NCBI GenBank assembly: GCA_017456465.1
Contig: JAFTJJ010000003.1
Location: 1-23,832, forward strand
Direction: 5' to 3'
Origin: Clostridia bacterium
Lineage (GTDB): Bacteria > Bacillota > Clostridia > Christensenellales > UBA1242
Length of the DNA stretch: 23,832 bases
Shown piece after piece: positions 7,607 through 15,646 of this stretch (the stretch's first letter is position 1; every line of letters starts with the position of its first letter). The notes beneath the pieces were generated by a model, which was not told the DNA's origin, did not search any database, and saw nothing but the letters and a program-made list of their open reading frames with translations. Position numbers and translations under genes: made by a program.

Positions 7607-7912
7607 TTACTCACCAATGAAATCAATCAAATTTTCAGCAGTCATGAAACCACTGACTCTGTCCACAAGCACGCCCTTTTCAAACAAAAGGATGGTTGGA
7701 ATTGTGGTCACTCCAAAGCCAAGCGCAAGCTCTTCTGCTTCGTCAACATTGACTTTTGCAAAAGCACAAACATCGCCTTTTTTTGATGCAACATCTTCAA
7801 ACACGGGAGCAAACGCTCTGCATGGCCCACACCATGGTGCCCAAAAATCAATAATTGCTTTGTTGTTAGATTTCACAAAATCTTGAAAATTCTTTTGAGT
7901 CAAATGCGTCAT
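7607..7912 (-). CDS. trxA: Thioredoxin
   Basis: A 101-residue thioredoxin, close to the usual 105. It reduces disulfides in cytoplasmic proteins and is recycled by thioredoxin reductase, which is not encoded here. The active site is FWAPWCGPC with C28 and C31, and the cis-proline loop is GVTTIPTILLF. The start at 7912 is preceded by GGAGG at seven bases. An upstream ATG at 7942 lies inside hisS and is not preferred. It begins one nucleotide after the hisS stop, so it is the last gene of the comM-to-trxA run, and iscS downstream has its own promoter. Nothing is unusual in the sequence. Confidence 0.95.
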   Translation of the reverse strand: MTHLTQKNFQDFVKSNNKAIIDFWAPWCGPCRAFAPVFEDVASKKGDVCAFAKVNVDEAEELALGFGVTTIPTILLFEKGVLVDRVSGFMTAENLIDFIGE

Positions 7913-7913
7913 G

Positions 7914-9179
7914 TTACGCCCTCCTTGAAAGAACATATGCAAGCTTTGAAATGTCCTTCAAACTTGCCTCAGTCTCTTCTCCTGTTTCCATGTCCTTGAC
8001 TTTGCACACACCACTTGCAATCTCGTTTCCGCCAAGCACAATCACATTTTTTGCACCCAGCTTGTTTGCATATTTCATTTGAGCTTTCATGCTTCTTCCA
8101 AGTGTGTCGAAGTCTGCTGAAACATTGTGCTTTCTCAAAATTGTCACAAGCTCAATCACTCCGCCAATCGCACTTTCGTCAGCATTCACCACAAAAAGAT
8201 CCAAACTGTTGTTGTTTTGAATGTTGATTCCGTTCTTTTCCAAAAGCAGCAAAAGATGTTCAATTCCAAGCCCAATTCCAACCGCAGGAAGCTCTTTCCC
8301 GCCAAGCTCAGAAACAAGCCCGTCATATCTTCCGCCACCGCAAATAACATTGAGCGCACCTTTTTCTTCTGTCAAAAATTCAAACACAGTTCTGGTGTAA
8401 TAGTCAATTCCACGAACGAGGTTGTTGTTGACCTTATATCTGACACCTTTCTGGTCAAGAATGGCTTTCAAAGCTTCAAAATGCGCACGACACTCATCGC
8501 AAATGAAGTCAATTGGCTTTGGAGCGTTTGCTTTGAACGCCGCACAACCTTCTTCCTTGCAGTCAAGAAGCCTGAGCGGGTTCTTTTCAAATCTCACTTT
8601 GCAGTCAGCACACATGCCGCCAATAAATTTTGAATAATAAGCCTTCAAGGCTTCCATATATCTTCCTCTGCAGTGCTTGCAACCAATTGAGTTGATGTTG
8701 ATGAGATAATTTGTGAAAGAAAGCCTGTCCAAAATGCTCTTCACCACAGAAATCACTTCTGCATCCATGAGCGGAGAATAAGATCCAAATGCCTCAATTG
8801 AAAATTGATGGTGCTCTCTGAGCCTTCCAGCTTGAGGACGCTCATATCTAAAGCATGGCGTCAGCATGAAAAGCTTCAAAGGCATTGCTTCGTTGTCAAG
8901 ACCATTTTCCACAATCGCTCTCACGATTGAAGCTGTGCCTTCAGGCTTCAGGGTGATGCTGCGCTCGCCTTTGTCAAGGAAAGTGTACATTTCTTTGTTC
9001 ACAATGTCAGACCCTTCGCCAACTCCGCGCACAAAAAGTTCAGTGTGCTCAAACACTGGTGTTCGGATTTCAGAAAATCCGTGGTTTTTGAGCTCAAGCT
9101 TTGCAATGCCCTCAACCACTTGCCACTTAAAAACTTCTGATGGAATAACGTCTTTTGTTCCCTTTGGTCTGTTGATCAT
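7914..9179 (-). CDS. hisS: Histidyl-tRNA synthetase
   Basis: This class II aminoacyl-tRNA synthetase charges tRNA-His with histidine. It has 421 residues, normal for bacteria. Motif 2 is RYERPQAGRLREHHQF (111-126), the histidine-binding loop is LVRGIDYYTRTVFEF (about 254-268), and motif 3 begins with GGGRYDGL (281-288). The C-terminal anticodon domain follows. Between about residues 167 and 230 lie eight cysteines in pairs (C-x2-C, C-x2-C, C-x4-C, C-x2-C), a possible metal-binding insertion; similar cysteine clusters occur in some Firmicute HisRS. The ATG at 9179 follows AGGAG. It lies 30 nt after hslU and one base before trxA. The usual partner aspS is not next to it. No T-box was seen; expression appears to come from the upstream operon. 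Confidence 0.96.
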   Translation of the reverse strand: MINRPKGTKDVIPSEVFKWQVVEGIAKLELKNHGFSEIRTPVFEHTELFVRGVGEGSDIVNKEMYTFLDKGERSITLKPEGTASIVRAIVENGLDNEAMPLKLFMLTPCFRYERPQAGRLREHHQFSIEAFGSYSPLMDAEVISVVKSILDRLSFTNYLININSIGCKHCRGRYMEALKAYYSKFIGGMCADCKVRFEKNPLRLLDCKEEGCAAFKANAPKPIDFICDECRAHFEALKAILDQKGVRYKVNNNLVRGIDYYTRTVFEFLTEEKGALNVICGGGRYDGLVSELGGKELPAVGIGLGIEHLLLLLEKNGINIQNNNSLDLFVVNADESAIGGVIELVTILRKHNVSADFDTLGRSMKAQMKYANKLGAKNVIVLGGNEIASGVCKVKDMETGEETEASLKDISKLAYVLSRRA

Positions 9180-9209
9180 AAAAATTATCTCCTGTTTTTC
9201 AAAAATTAA

Positions 9210-10523
9210 TTACAAAACATATTTCCTGAGATCGTTTGCCTTGATTGCCTCGCTCAAGTGCTCGTCAACATATTTCTTGTCAATCTCAACAACAATTTCT
9301 GGATGGTCGCCTGTCGCGTTGAAAGAAATGTCCTCAAGGAGCTCTTCAACCACAGCATGAAGCCTTCTTGCTCCAATGTCTTCACCTGTTTGGTTTTCAA
9401 TCACCGCAATTCTGGCAATTTCTTCAATTGCATCAGCCTTGAACTCAAGCTTGATCTTGTCAACGCCAAGCAAACTCTTATATTGCAAAATGAGCGAGTT
9501 GTCGGTTTTCGACAAAATGCTCACAAAATCATCATATTTGAGGCTCTCAAGCTCAACAAGCACAGGAAACCTTCCTTGAAGCTCTGGAAGCAAATCCTCA
9601 ACCTTTGACACATGGAAAGCACCTGCAGCAATGAACAAAATGAAGTCTGTCTTCACTGGACCATATTTTGTCGAAACAACCGAACCTTCCACGATTGGCA
9701 AAATGTCTCTTTGAACACCATCACGCGACACGTCAGGCCCATGCGATGCACCCTTGCCACCCGCAATCTTGTCGATCTCGTCCAAAAAAATGATTCCGTC
9801 TTGCTCAGCACGCCTCAATGCTTCGCTTGTCACTGACTCCATGTCAATGAGCTTTTCGCTCTCTTCAGCAACAATCAACTTGAACGCGTCTGCAACGGTC
9901 ATGCGCTTTTGCCTTTTTCTCTTTGGCATGATGCTTTCAAACATTTGCCCGAGGTTAAGGTCGATTCCGATTGCCCCAAGATTTCCAGCTCCCATTTGAG
10001 ACTCTTCAATCTCAACAGAAACATATTCATTGTCAAATTCATGAGTCAAAATTTTTGGCTTGATGCTTTGAACTTCAACAGCCTCCACAAGCTCCGGATT
10101 TTTCATCACATGCTCTTTTGCAAGCGCACGAGCGACTTTGAGCGCTGCCTCGTCCTCAGCCTTTTGCTTGATGACAGCAACTTTTTCGTTTTTCACAAGC
10201 CTGATTGATGCCTCAACCAAATCCCTGATCATTGATTCAACGTCACGGCCGACATAACCAACTTCCGTGAACTTTGTTGCTTCAACTTTCACAAAAGGAG
10301 CTTTGACAAGCTTTGCAAGCCTTCTTGCAATCTCAGTTTTTCCAACACCTGTTGGTCCTTTCATGATGATGTTTTTTGGAGTGATTTCGTCACGCAAATG
10401 CTCATCAAGCCTGCTTCTTCTGAAACGGTTTCTGAGAGCCACTGCAACAGCTCTTTTGGCTTTTTCTTGCCCAACGATATATTTGTCAAGCTCAGCCACA
10501 ATTTGTTTTGGTGATAAATTCAT
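9210..10523 (-). CDS. hslU: ATPase subunit HslU of the HslUV (ClpYQ) protease
   Basis: A AAA+ unfoldase of 437 residues that feeds substrates into HslV. Walker A is GPTGVGKT (56-63), the pore loop is GYVG (89-92), the intermediate I-domain spans about 108-230 and Walker B is IIFLDEID (244-251). The C-terminus NDLRKYVL matches the tail that inserts between HslV subunits to activate them. The start follows GGAGG in the end of hslV, three bases after the hslV stop, so the pair is tightly coupled. The length is normal for short-I-domain Firmicute ClpY. In B. subtilis codY follows this gene; here hisS does. Confidence 0.96.
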   Translation of the reverse strand: MNLSPKQIVAELDKYIVGQEKAKRAVAVALRNRFRRSRLDEHLRDEITPKNIIMKGPTGVGKTEIARRLAKLVKAPFVKVEATKFTEVGYVGRDVESMIRDLVEASIRLVKNEKVAVIKQKAEDEAALKVARALAKEHVMKNPELVEAVEVQSIKPKILTHEFDNEYVSVEIEESQMGAGNLGAIGIDLNLGQMFESIMPKRKRQKRMTVADAFKLIVAEESEKLIDMESVTSEALRRAEQDGIIFLDEIDKIAGGKGASHGPDVSRDGVQRDILPIVEGSVVSTKYGPVKTDFILFIAAGAFHVSKVEDLLPELQGRFPVLVELESLKYDDFVSILSKTDNSLILQYKSLLGVDKIKLEFKADAIEEIARIAVIENQTGEDIGARRLHAVVEELLEDISFNATGDHPEIVVEIDKKYVDEHLSEAIKANDLRKYVL

Positions 10524-10526
10524 GCG

Positions 10527-11063
10527 CTAGACCTCCTCAACGGTCAAATTGCCGTTTGTGAAAATGCAAATCTCGCCTGCAATCTTCATTGCCTTTTCAG
10601 CAATTTCACGAGCAGAAAGATTGGTGTTTTCAGAAAGCGCCCGTCCAGCCGCCAGCGCATAGTTCCCGCCCGAACCAATCGCACACACTCCGTGCTCTGG
10701 CTCCATCACGTCACCAACTCCTGTCACGATGAGAAGATTTTCTTTGTCTGCAACAATCATCATGGCGTTGAGTTGACGAAGCGCCTCGTTGCCTCTCCAG
10801 CTTTGAGCAAGCTCAACTGCACTTCGCATCAAATTTCCTGAATATTTTTGAAGATTGCCTTCAAACTTCTCGCAAAGAGTGAAAGCGTCTGCAGTGCTTC
10901 CTGCAAACCCAACAACCACTTGGTCGTTATAAATCCTCCTCACTTTTCTTGCATTGCCTTTCATCACAACTGATTCGCCAAGAGTGACTTGACCGTCACC
11001 CGCAACGACAATTGAATTTCCTTTCTTGACACCAATAATGGTCGTTCCTCTGATTTCAAACAT
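10527..11063 (-). CDS. hslV: Peptidase subunit HslV of the HslUV (ClpQY) protease
   Basis: A proteasome-related threonine peptidase of 178 residues. It assembles into double hexamers capped by HslU and degrades unfolded proteins in the cytoplasm. Residues 7-8 are the double Thr of TTIIGV, so removal of the six leading residues would expose T7 as nucleophile. AGDGQVTLGE and VRRIYNDQVVVGFAGS follow as in the family. The ATG lies inside the end of trmFO (8-nt overlap); the nearest AGGAG is about 15 nt away, so initiation probably depends on translational coupling. Unlike B. subtilis, no xerC/codV lies between trmFO and hslV. Confidence 0.95.
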   Translation of the reverse strand: MFEIRGTTIIGVKKGNSIVVAGDGQVTLGESVVMKGNARKVRRIYNDQVVVGFAGSTADAFTLCEKFEGNLQKYSGNLMRSAVELAQSWRGNEALRQLNAMMIVADKENLLIVTGVGDVMEPEHGVCAIGSGGNYALAAGRALSENTNLSAREIAEKAMKIAGEICIFTNGNLTVEEV

Positions 11064-12381
11064 CTTGATTTAGTTGTTCTCCTTTCTGTTTTGTTATATT
11101 ATCCACCGCACGCTTTGAATATGCAAGCTTTTTTTGAGATTTGTCACGAATTATTTCATCCAGCGGTTGCAAAATCCCGAAATTTGCATTCATTGGTTGA
11201 AAATTTTCCGTTGCTGAAGAAATGTGATGCATCAAACCTCCAACAATCGTGGTTGTGTCTGGAACAAATGATGGCTTGCCCTCAAGCTTCCTTGCCATGT
11301 TGATTCCACACAAAAGCCCGCTTGCAATTGATTCCACATAACCTTCAACGCCCGCAATCTGCCCTGCAAAAAACACAAATGGATGAGCTTTCATTGAAAA
11401 GTCAGCATTCAAATGCTTTGGTGAATTGATGTAAGTGTTTCTGTGCATCACACCATATTTCACAAACTCGGCATTTGAAAGAGCCGGAATCATCGAAAAC
11501 ACTCGCTTCTGCTCGCCAAAAGTGAGGTTCGTTTGAAACCCCACAATTCCCCAAAGCTCGCTCTCGGTGTTTTCTCGCCTGAGCTGAACCACCGCAAAAG
11601 GACGCTTCCCGTTTGCGTCCACAAGCCCCACTGGACGAAGCGGCCCAAACCTCAGGGTGTCGTCGCCCCTCGAGGCCATCACTTCAACCGGCATGCACCC
11701 CTCAAACACCGCAGTGTTTTCAAAGTCTTTCAAGGGCACACGCTCAGCACTTTTGAGCTCACGCACAAAAGCATAATATTCGTCTCTGTCCATCGGACAG
11801 TTGATGTAATCACTCTCACCCTTGCCATATCTTCCACTCGTGAATGCTTTGCTCATGTCAATGCTCGAAGCTTCCACAATTGGCGCAGATGCGTCAAAAA
11901 AGTAAAGTGATTTGTCACCAAGCAGACTTGCAATTTCTTGCGACAAACCGTCAGATGTCAGCGGGCCTGTTGCAATAATTGTTGGAACTTCAGTGTCAAT
12001 ATGTGTCACTTCACGGCTCACAATTTCCACATTTGCAAGCTTCTTGATTTCTTCAGTCATTCGCGCTGAAAACAACTTTCTGTCAACCGCAAGCGCAGAA
12101 CCAGCTGCAACTCGAGTTTCCCTTGCAATGCGAAGAGTCAAACAGTCCAAAATGTCAAGCTCTGCTTTGAGCGCTCCCGAGGCTGTTCCCATGTCCTCAC
12201 TCTTCATTGAGTTTGAACAAACAATCTCTGCAAAACTTGCTTCATGGTGCGCAGGCGACATTTTTTCAGGCTTCATTTCATACAAAACAACAGCCACTCC
12301 ACGCTTGGAGAGCTGATAGGCCGCCTCGCATCCCGCGAGCCCCGCACCAATAATGTTAACTTTTGCTGGTTTCGTCTTCAA
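11056..12381 (-). CDS. trmFO: Folate- and FAD-dependent tRNA (uracil-54-C5) methyltransferase
   Basis: TrmFO makes ribothymidine at position 54 of the tRNA T-loop using methylenetetrahydrofolate and FADH2. The 441-residue protein begins with the FAD-binding motif GAGLAGCEAA (12-21), followed by LYEMKPEKMSPAH and AEIVCSNS with a conserved cysteine at 55. A second conserved cysteine sits in FEGCMPVEVMA near residue 228. The start is a TTG at 12381, because no ATG or GTG start lies in frame between topA and the FAD motif. It has a weak GAGAAG site and overlaps topA by 26 nt. Low initiation may be compensated by coupling. It ends inside hslV. The assignment is firm; the exact start is less so. 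Confidence 0.95.
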   Translation of the reverse strand: MKTKPAKVNIIGAGLAGCEAAYQLSKRGVAVVLYEMKPEKMSPAHHEASFAEIVCSNSMKSEDMGTASGALKAELDILDCLTLRIARETRVAAGSALAVDRKLFSARMTEEIKKLANVEIVSREVTHIDTEVPTIIATGPLTSDGLSQEIASLLGDKSLYFFDASAPIVEASSIDMSKAFTSGRYGKGESDYINCPMDRDEYYAFVRELKSAERVPLKDFENTAVFEGCMPVEVMASRGDDTLRFGPLRPVGLVDANGKRPFAVVQLRRENTESELWGIVGFQTNLTFGEQKRVFSMIPALSNAEFVKYGVMHRNTYINSPKHLNADFSMKAHPFVFFAGQIAGVEGYVESIASGLLCGINMARKLEGKPSFVPDTTTIVGGLMHHISSATENFQPMNANFGILQPLDEIIRDKSQKKLAYSKRAVDNITKQKGEQLNQDV

Positions 12382-14482
12382 CTTTGTTCTTCTCTTTCAA
12401 AATTTTGTCGCGCCTTGAAAAATTGCACTTTGGACAACTTGTCACTTTTGACGCTGAATAAATTTTCACAGTCATGTCCTCAGAGCAGTTTGGACACTTT
12501 TCGTTTGCAGGAATGTCCCAAGACTTGAACTCGCACTCAGGATATCCCTCACAGCCATAAAAAATCTTGCCTGTTTTGGTCTTGAGCTTTTTGACATTCT
12601 TGCCACACTTTGGACACTTTGCCACTACTTCCGCAGGATTTTCAAGCGCTTTTGTGTTTCTGCACTTTGGGAAGTTCGGACAAGCAAGGAATTTTCCAAA
12701 CTTGCCGTTTTTGATGACCATCATCGTTCCACATTTTTCGCAAGGAATGTCCGTGACTTCGTCAGGAGTTTTTTCAACTGATGAAGAATCCCCAAGCGCA
12801 CTCTTGAGCTCTTTTTCAAACCCAGCATAAAACTCGCCAATGACACTTCTCCACTCTTTGCCGGAATATTCAATTTCGTCAAGATTCTCTTCCATGTCGG
12901 CAGTGAACCCAATGTTCATGATGTTCGGGAAAAATTTCACAAGCAAGTCCACAACTTTTCGACCAAGCTCGGTCGAAATCAGACTTTTTCCGTCTTTTTC
13001 AATATATTTTCTTCCAGAAATGGTTGAAACCGTCTGGGTGTAAGTGGCTGGTCTGCCAATGCCCTCTTTTTCCATTGCATCAACAAGACTCGCTTCAGTA
13101 AATCTTGCTGGTGGCTTTGTGAACTTTTGCTCAGGCTTTGAAGCCACATGCTTGAACTCTTGATCTTTTTCAATGTTCGGAAGCTTTGATGATGTCTCGT
13201 CGTCTTCGTTTTCCCCCGCAGCAGGCTCGTTTGAATAAAGCGCGGTGTAACCGTCAAACACAAGCGCTCTTCCAGTGGTTTTGAACTTGTGCCCTGCACA
13301 GTCAAAGTCAACAGAAAGTGAATTGTATGTGGCGTCTGCCATTTGGCTCGCAAGGAATCTGTCATAGATGAGTTTATAAAGCTTGTATTCGTTTTTTGAA
13401 ATTAGATCTTTCAAACTTTCAGGTGTTTTTGCAAGTGAAATTGGACGAATGGCTTCGTGCGCGTCTTGCGCATCTTTTTTGTTCTTATAAACTCTTGGCT
13501 TTTCAGGAACATATTTGTCTCCATAATGCTCCAAAATGAAATCCTTTGCCATTGCTTGGGCTTCTGGACTGATTCTGGTTGAGTCTGTTCTGATGTAAGA
13601 TACGAGCGCAAGCTTGCCACCCGTCTTGAGGTCAACACCTTCATAAAGACTCTGAGCTGTTTGTGTCACAACTTTCAAGGACATTCCAAGCTTGTTTCCT
13701 GCTTCTTTTTGCATTGAAGAAGTGGTGAAAGGCGCACTTGGATGCGATGCAGTCATTGACTTTTTGACGTTCACAGCCTTGAAAGTGCCACCATTAATTG
13801 CAGCCACAATTTCATCCATTTCTGCTTTTGTCTTGATCTTCTTGTCTTTGTTTGCAGCAAGGAATGTTGTCACTTTGTCCTTTTCAGTCTCGCCTTGAAT
13901 GGTCGCCGAAAGAGTCCAATACTCAGCAGGCACAAAGTTTTCAATTTCGCGGTCACGGTCAACCACAAGCTTCAATGTCACTGATTGCACACGCCCAGCA
14001 GATAAATTGTTTTGAATTTTTTTGCAAAGGAAAGGTGAAAGCTTATAACCCACCAAACGGTCAAGCACACGCCTTGCTTGCTGCGCGTCCACAAGCTTTT
14101 GATTGATGCACCTTGGAGACGCAATTCCCTTTTGAACCGCACGCTCACTGATCTCATTAAATTCAATTCTGATTGGGTCGTTTTGATTGAGATTCAAAAT
14201 GTGCGCAACATGCCAAGCAATTGCCTCACCTTCACGGTCAGGGTCGGTTGCGATCAAGATTTCGTCAGCCTTTTTTGCTTGCTCAATCATGTTTTCAACG
14301 ACTTTTTTCTTGTCTGGAAGAATTTGGTAGTTCGGCTCAAAGTTTCGATAAATGTCAACATTGATGCCTTTGCTTGGAAGGTCACGAACGTGCCCCATCG
14401 TTGCAATGACTTTGTAGTCCTTGCCCGCATATTTTTCAATACTTGGCTTTTTTCCAGGTCCTTCAATGAATATAAGTTTCAT
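12356..14482 (-). CDS. topA: DNA topoisomerase I
   Basis: A type IA topoisomerase of 708 residues that relaxes negative supercoils. The TOPRIM domain has E7 and the DPDREGE acidic cluster (D80, D82, E84). The catalytic tyrosine is Y296 in LVSYIRTDSTR. The C-terminus carries three Cys4 zinc-ribbon units starting at about residue 594 (CEKCG, CPKCG and CPNC). The first motif reads IEGPGKKPSIEKY instead of the usual VESPAKAKTIEKY, keeping the catalytic Glu and the first Lys but losing others. The ATG at 14482 follows AAGGGG at seven bases; an upstream ATG at 14524 would add 14 residues without a good site. It sits between dprA and trmFO as in B. subtilis. Confidence 0.96.
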   Translation of the reverse strand: MKLIFIEGPGKKPSIEKYAGKDYKVIATMGHVRDLPSKGINVDIYRNFEPNYQILPDKKKVVENMIEQAKKADEILIATDPDREGEAIAWHVAHILNLNQNDPIRIEFNEISERAVQKGIASPRCINQKLVDAQQARRVLDRLVGYKLSPFLCKKIQNNLSAGRVQSVTLKLVVDRDREIENFVPAEYWTLSATIQGETEKDKVTTFLAANKDKKIKTKAEMDEIVAAINGGTFKAVNVKKSMTASHPSAPFTTSSMQKEAGNKLGMSLKVVTQTAQSLYEGVDLKTGGKLALVSYIRTDSTRISPEAQAMAKDFILEHYGDKYVPEKPRVYKNKKDAQDAHEAIRPISLAKTPESLKDLISKNEYKLYKLIYDRFLASQMADATYNSLSVDFDCAGHKFKTTGRALVFDGYTALYSNEPAAGENEDDETSSKLPNIEKDQEFKHVASKPEQKFTKPPARFTEASLVDAMEKEGIGRPATYTQTVSTISGRKYIEKDGKSLISTELGRKVVDLLVKFFPNIMNIGFTADMEENLDEIEYSGKEWRSVIGEFYAGFEKELKSALGDSSSVEKTPDEVTDIPCEKCGTMMVIKNGKFGKFLACPNFPKCRNTKALENPAEVVAKCPKCGKNVKKLKTKTGKIFYGCEGYPECEFKSWDIPANEKCPNCSEDMTVKIYSASKVTSCPKCNFSRRDKILKEKNKVEDETSKS

Positions 14483-14530
14483 ACATTCCCCTTGTTTTTG
14501 TTTTGTTTGTATTTTTATTTTCAAAGTCCG

Positions 14531-15631
14531 TTATTTCAAGTTTTTCACTGCGGCATAAAAATTGCCCGACAGTTTTTTTATTAAACCATTAATTTCCATC
14601 CTTGTCAACAATGTTGCAAGGGTTTTCGGATTAAATTGTGTAATTTCAACCAGCTCGTCAAAGTGCTTTTCATCAATATATAATATATCAATAATTTTCA
14701 TTTCATCATCAGACAAATTTTGAGCTTTTTCGCTGCTCTTTGCACCATGATTCTTGCTGTCAATTCCCAACCTCAAAAGAACTTCTGATGGTGAAATTGT
14801 GAAACAGTGAGGGATCTCGGCAATCAGGGCGTTTGTCCCCTCACTCATCGCTGACGTGATGTTTCCAGGAATCACAAACACCTCTCTTCCAAAATCAAGC
14901 GCAAACTTCACCGTCGAAAGCGTGCCACTTTTCTTCCCAGCTTCTGCAACCAAAAGCCCACGAGACAGCCCCGCAACAATCCTGTTCCTTGAAAGGAAAA
15001 AATATTTTTGTGGCTCAACTTCAGGCAAATATTCCGACAACAAAAGCCCACCTCTCTTCACAATTCTCCTTGCAAGATTTGTGTGGTTTGCTGGATAAAT
15101 CTTGTCAAGCCCACCTGCAAGCACAGCAATGGTTTTGCCCCCAGCATCAAGAGTAGATATCGCAGCAACCCCATCAAGACCAAACGCAAGCCCACTCACA
15201 GTCACAAGCCCTGCACGAACAAGCGCCTTTGAAAAACTTTCTGTCACTTCCCTGCCATAGGCCGATGGCGTACGCGTTCCAACAATTGCAATGCACTCTT
15301 CATGCAAAATGCTTTTGTCACCAACAAAATACAAAATGACAGGTGGACAATCAATTTCTCTCAATCGCTCAGGATAATCTTCAGAATCAATAAACAAACA
15401 TGAAATGTGCAATTTTTCAAGTTTTTGAGCTGTTTTTGCACCAATTTTCTCAAAAATTGCAGTTTTTATGTTTTTGATTTCTTTTTCGGAAAACAAATTT
15501 CTTGAAGATTTTTCAAAAAATTTCACAAAATCTTCTTCACCTTTTGCAGCTTCAAAAAACTTCAAAATCTTTGTTTTTGTTGTTCCGATTGCATCAAGCA
15601 AAAGCAAAAATTCCTGATTTGCCGAAAGCAT
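14531..15631 (-). CDS. dprA: DNA processing protein DprA (Smf)
   Basis: DprA binds incoming single-stranded DNA during natural transformation and loads RecA. It is also kept in many bacteria not known to be competent. The 366-residue protein has an N-terminal helical region (about 1-90), then the Rossmann-like core: VGTRTPSAYGREV, SGLAFGLDGVAA, VLAGGLDKIYPANH, and the SRNRIVAGLSRG stretch. A winged-helix domain ends the protein. The start follows GGAGGGG at five bases, 15 nt after comM. With comM next to it, this forms a small DNA-uptake gene pair, though no comE or comG genes are visible here. Confidence 0.95.
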   Translation of the reverse strand: MLSANQEFLLLLDAIGTTKTKILKFFEAAKGEEDFVKFFEKSSRNLFSEKEIKNIKTAIFEKIGAKTAQKLEKLHISCLFIDSEDYPERLREIDCPPVILYFVGDKSILHEECIAIVGTRTPSAYGREVTESFSKALVRAGLVTVSGLAFGLDGVAAISTLDAGGKTIAVLAGGLDKIYPANHTNLARRIVKRGGLLLSEYLPEVEPQKYFFLSRNRIVAGLSRGLLVAEAGKKSGTLSTVKFALDFGREVFVIPGNITSAMSEGTNALIAEIPHCFTISPSEVLLRLGIDSKNHGAKSSEKAQNLSDDEMKIIDILYIDEKHFDELVEITQFNPKTLATLLTRMEINGLIKKLSGNFYAAVKNLK

Positions 15632-15646
15632 AATTTCCCCTCCAAA

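Noticed and set aside
7251..7886. Plus-strand frame of 211 codons across trxA and the iscS start
   Set aside because: It overlaps two unmistakable minus-strand genes and the isc promoter, and the product resembles no known family.
8127..8633. Plus-strand frame of 168 codons opposite hisS
   Set aside because: It lies wholly antisense to the conserved HisRS core, and its low-complexity composition follows from the opposite strand.
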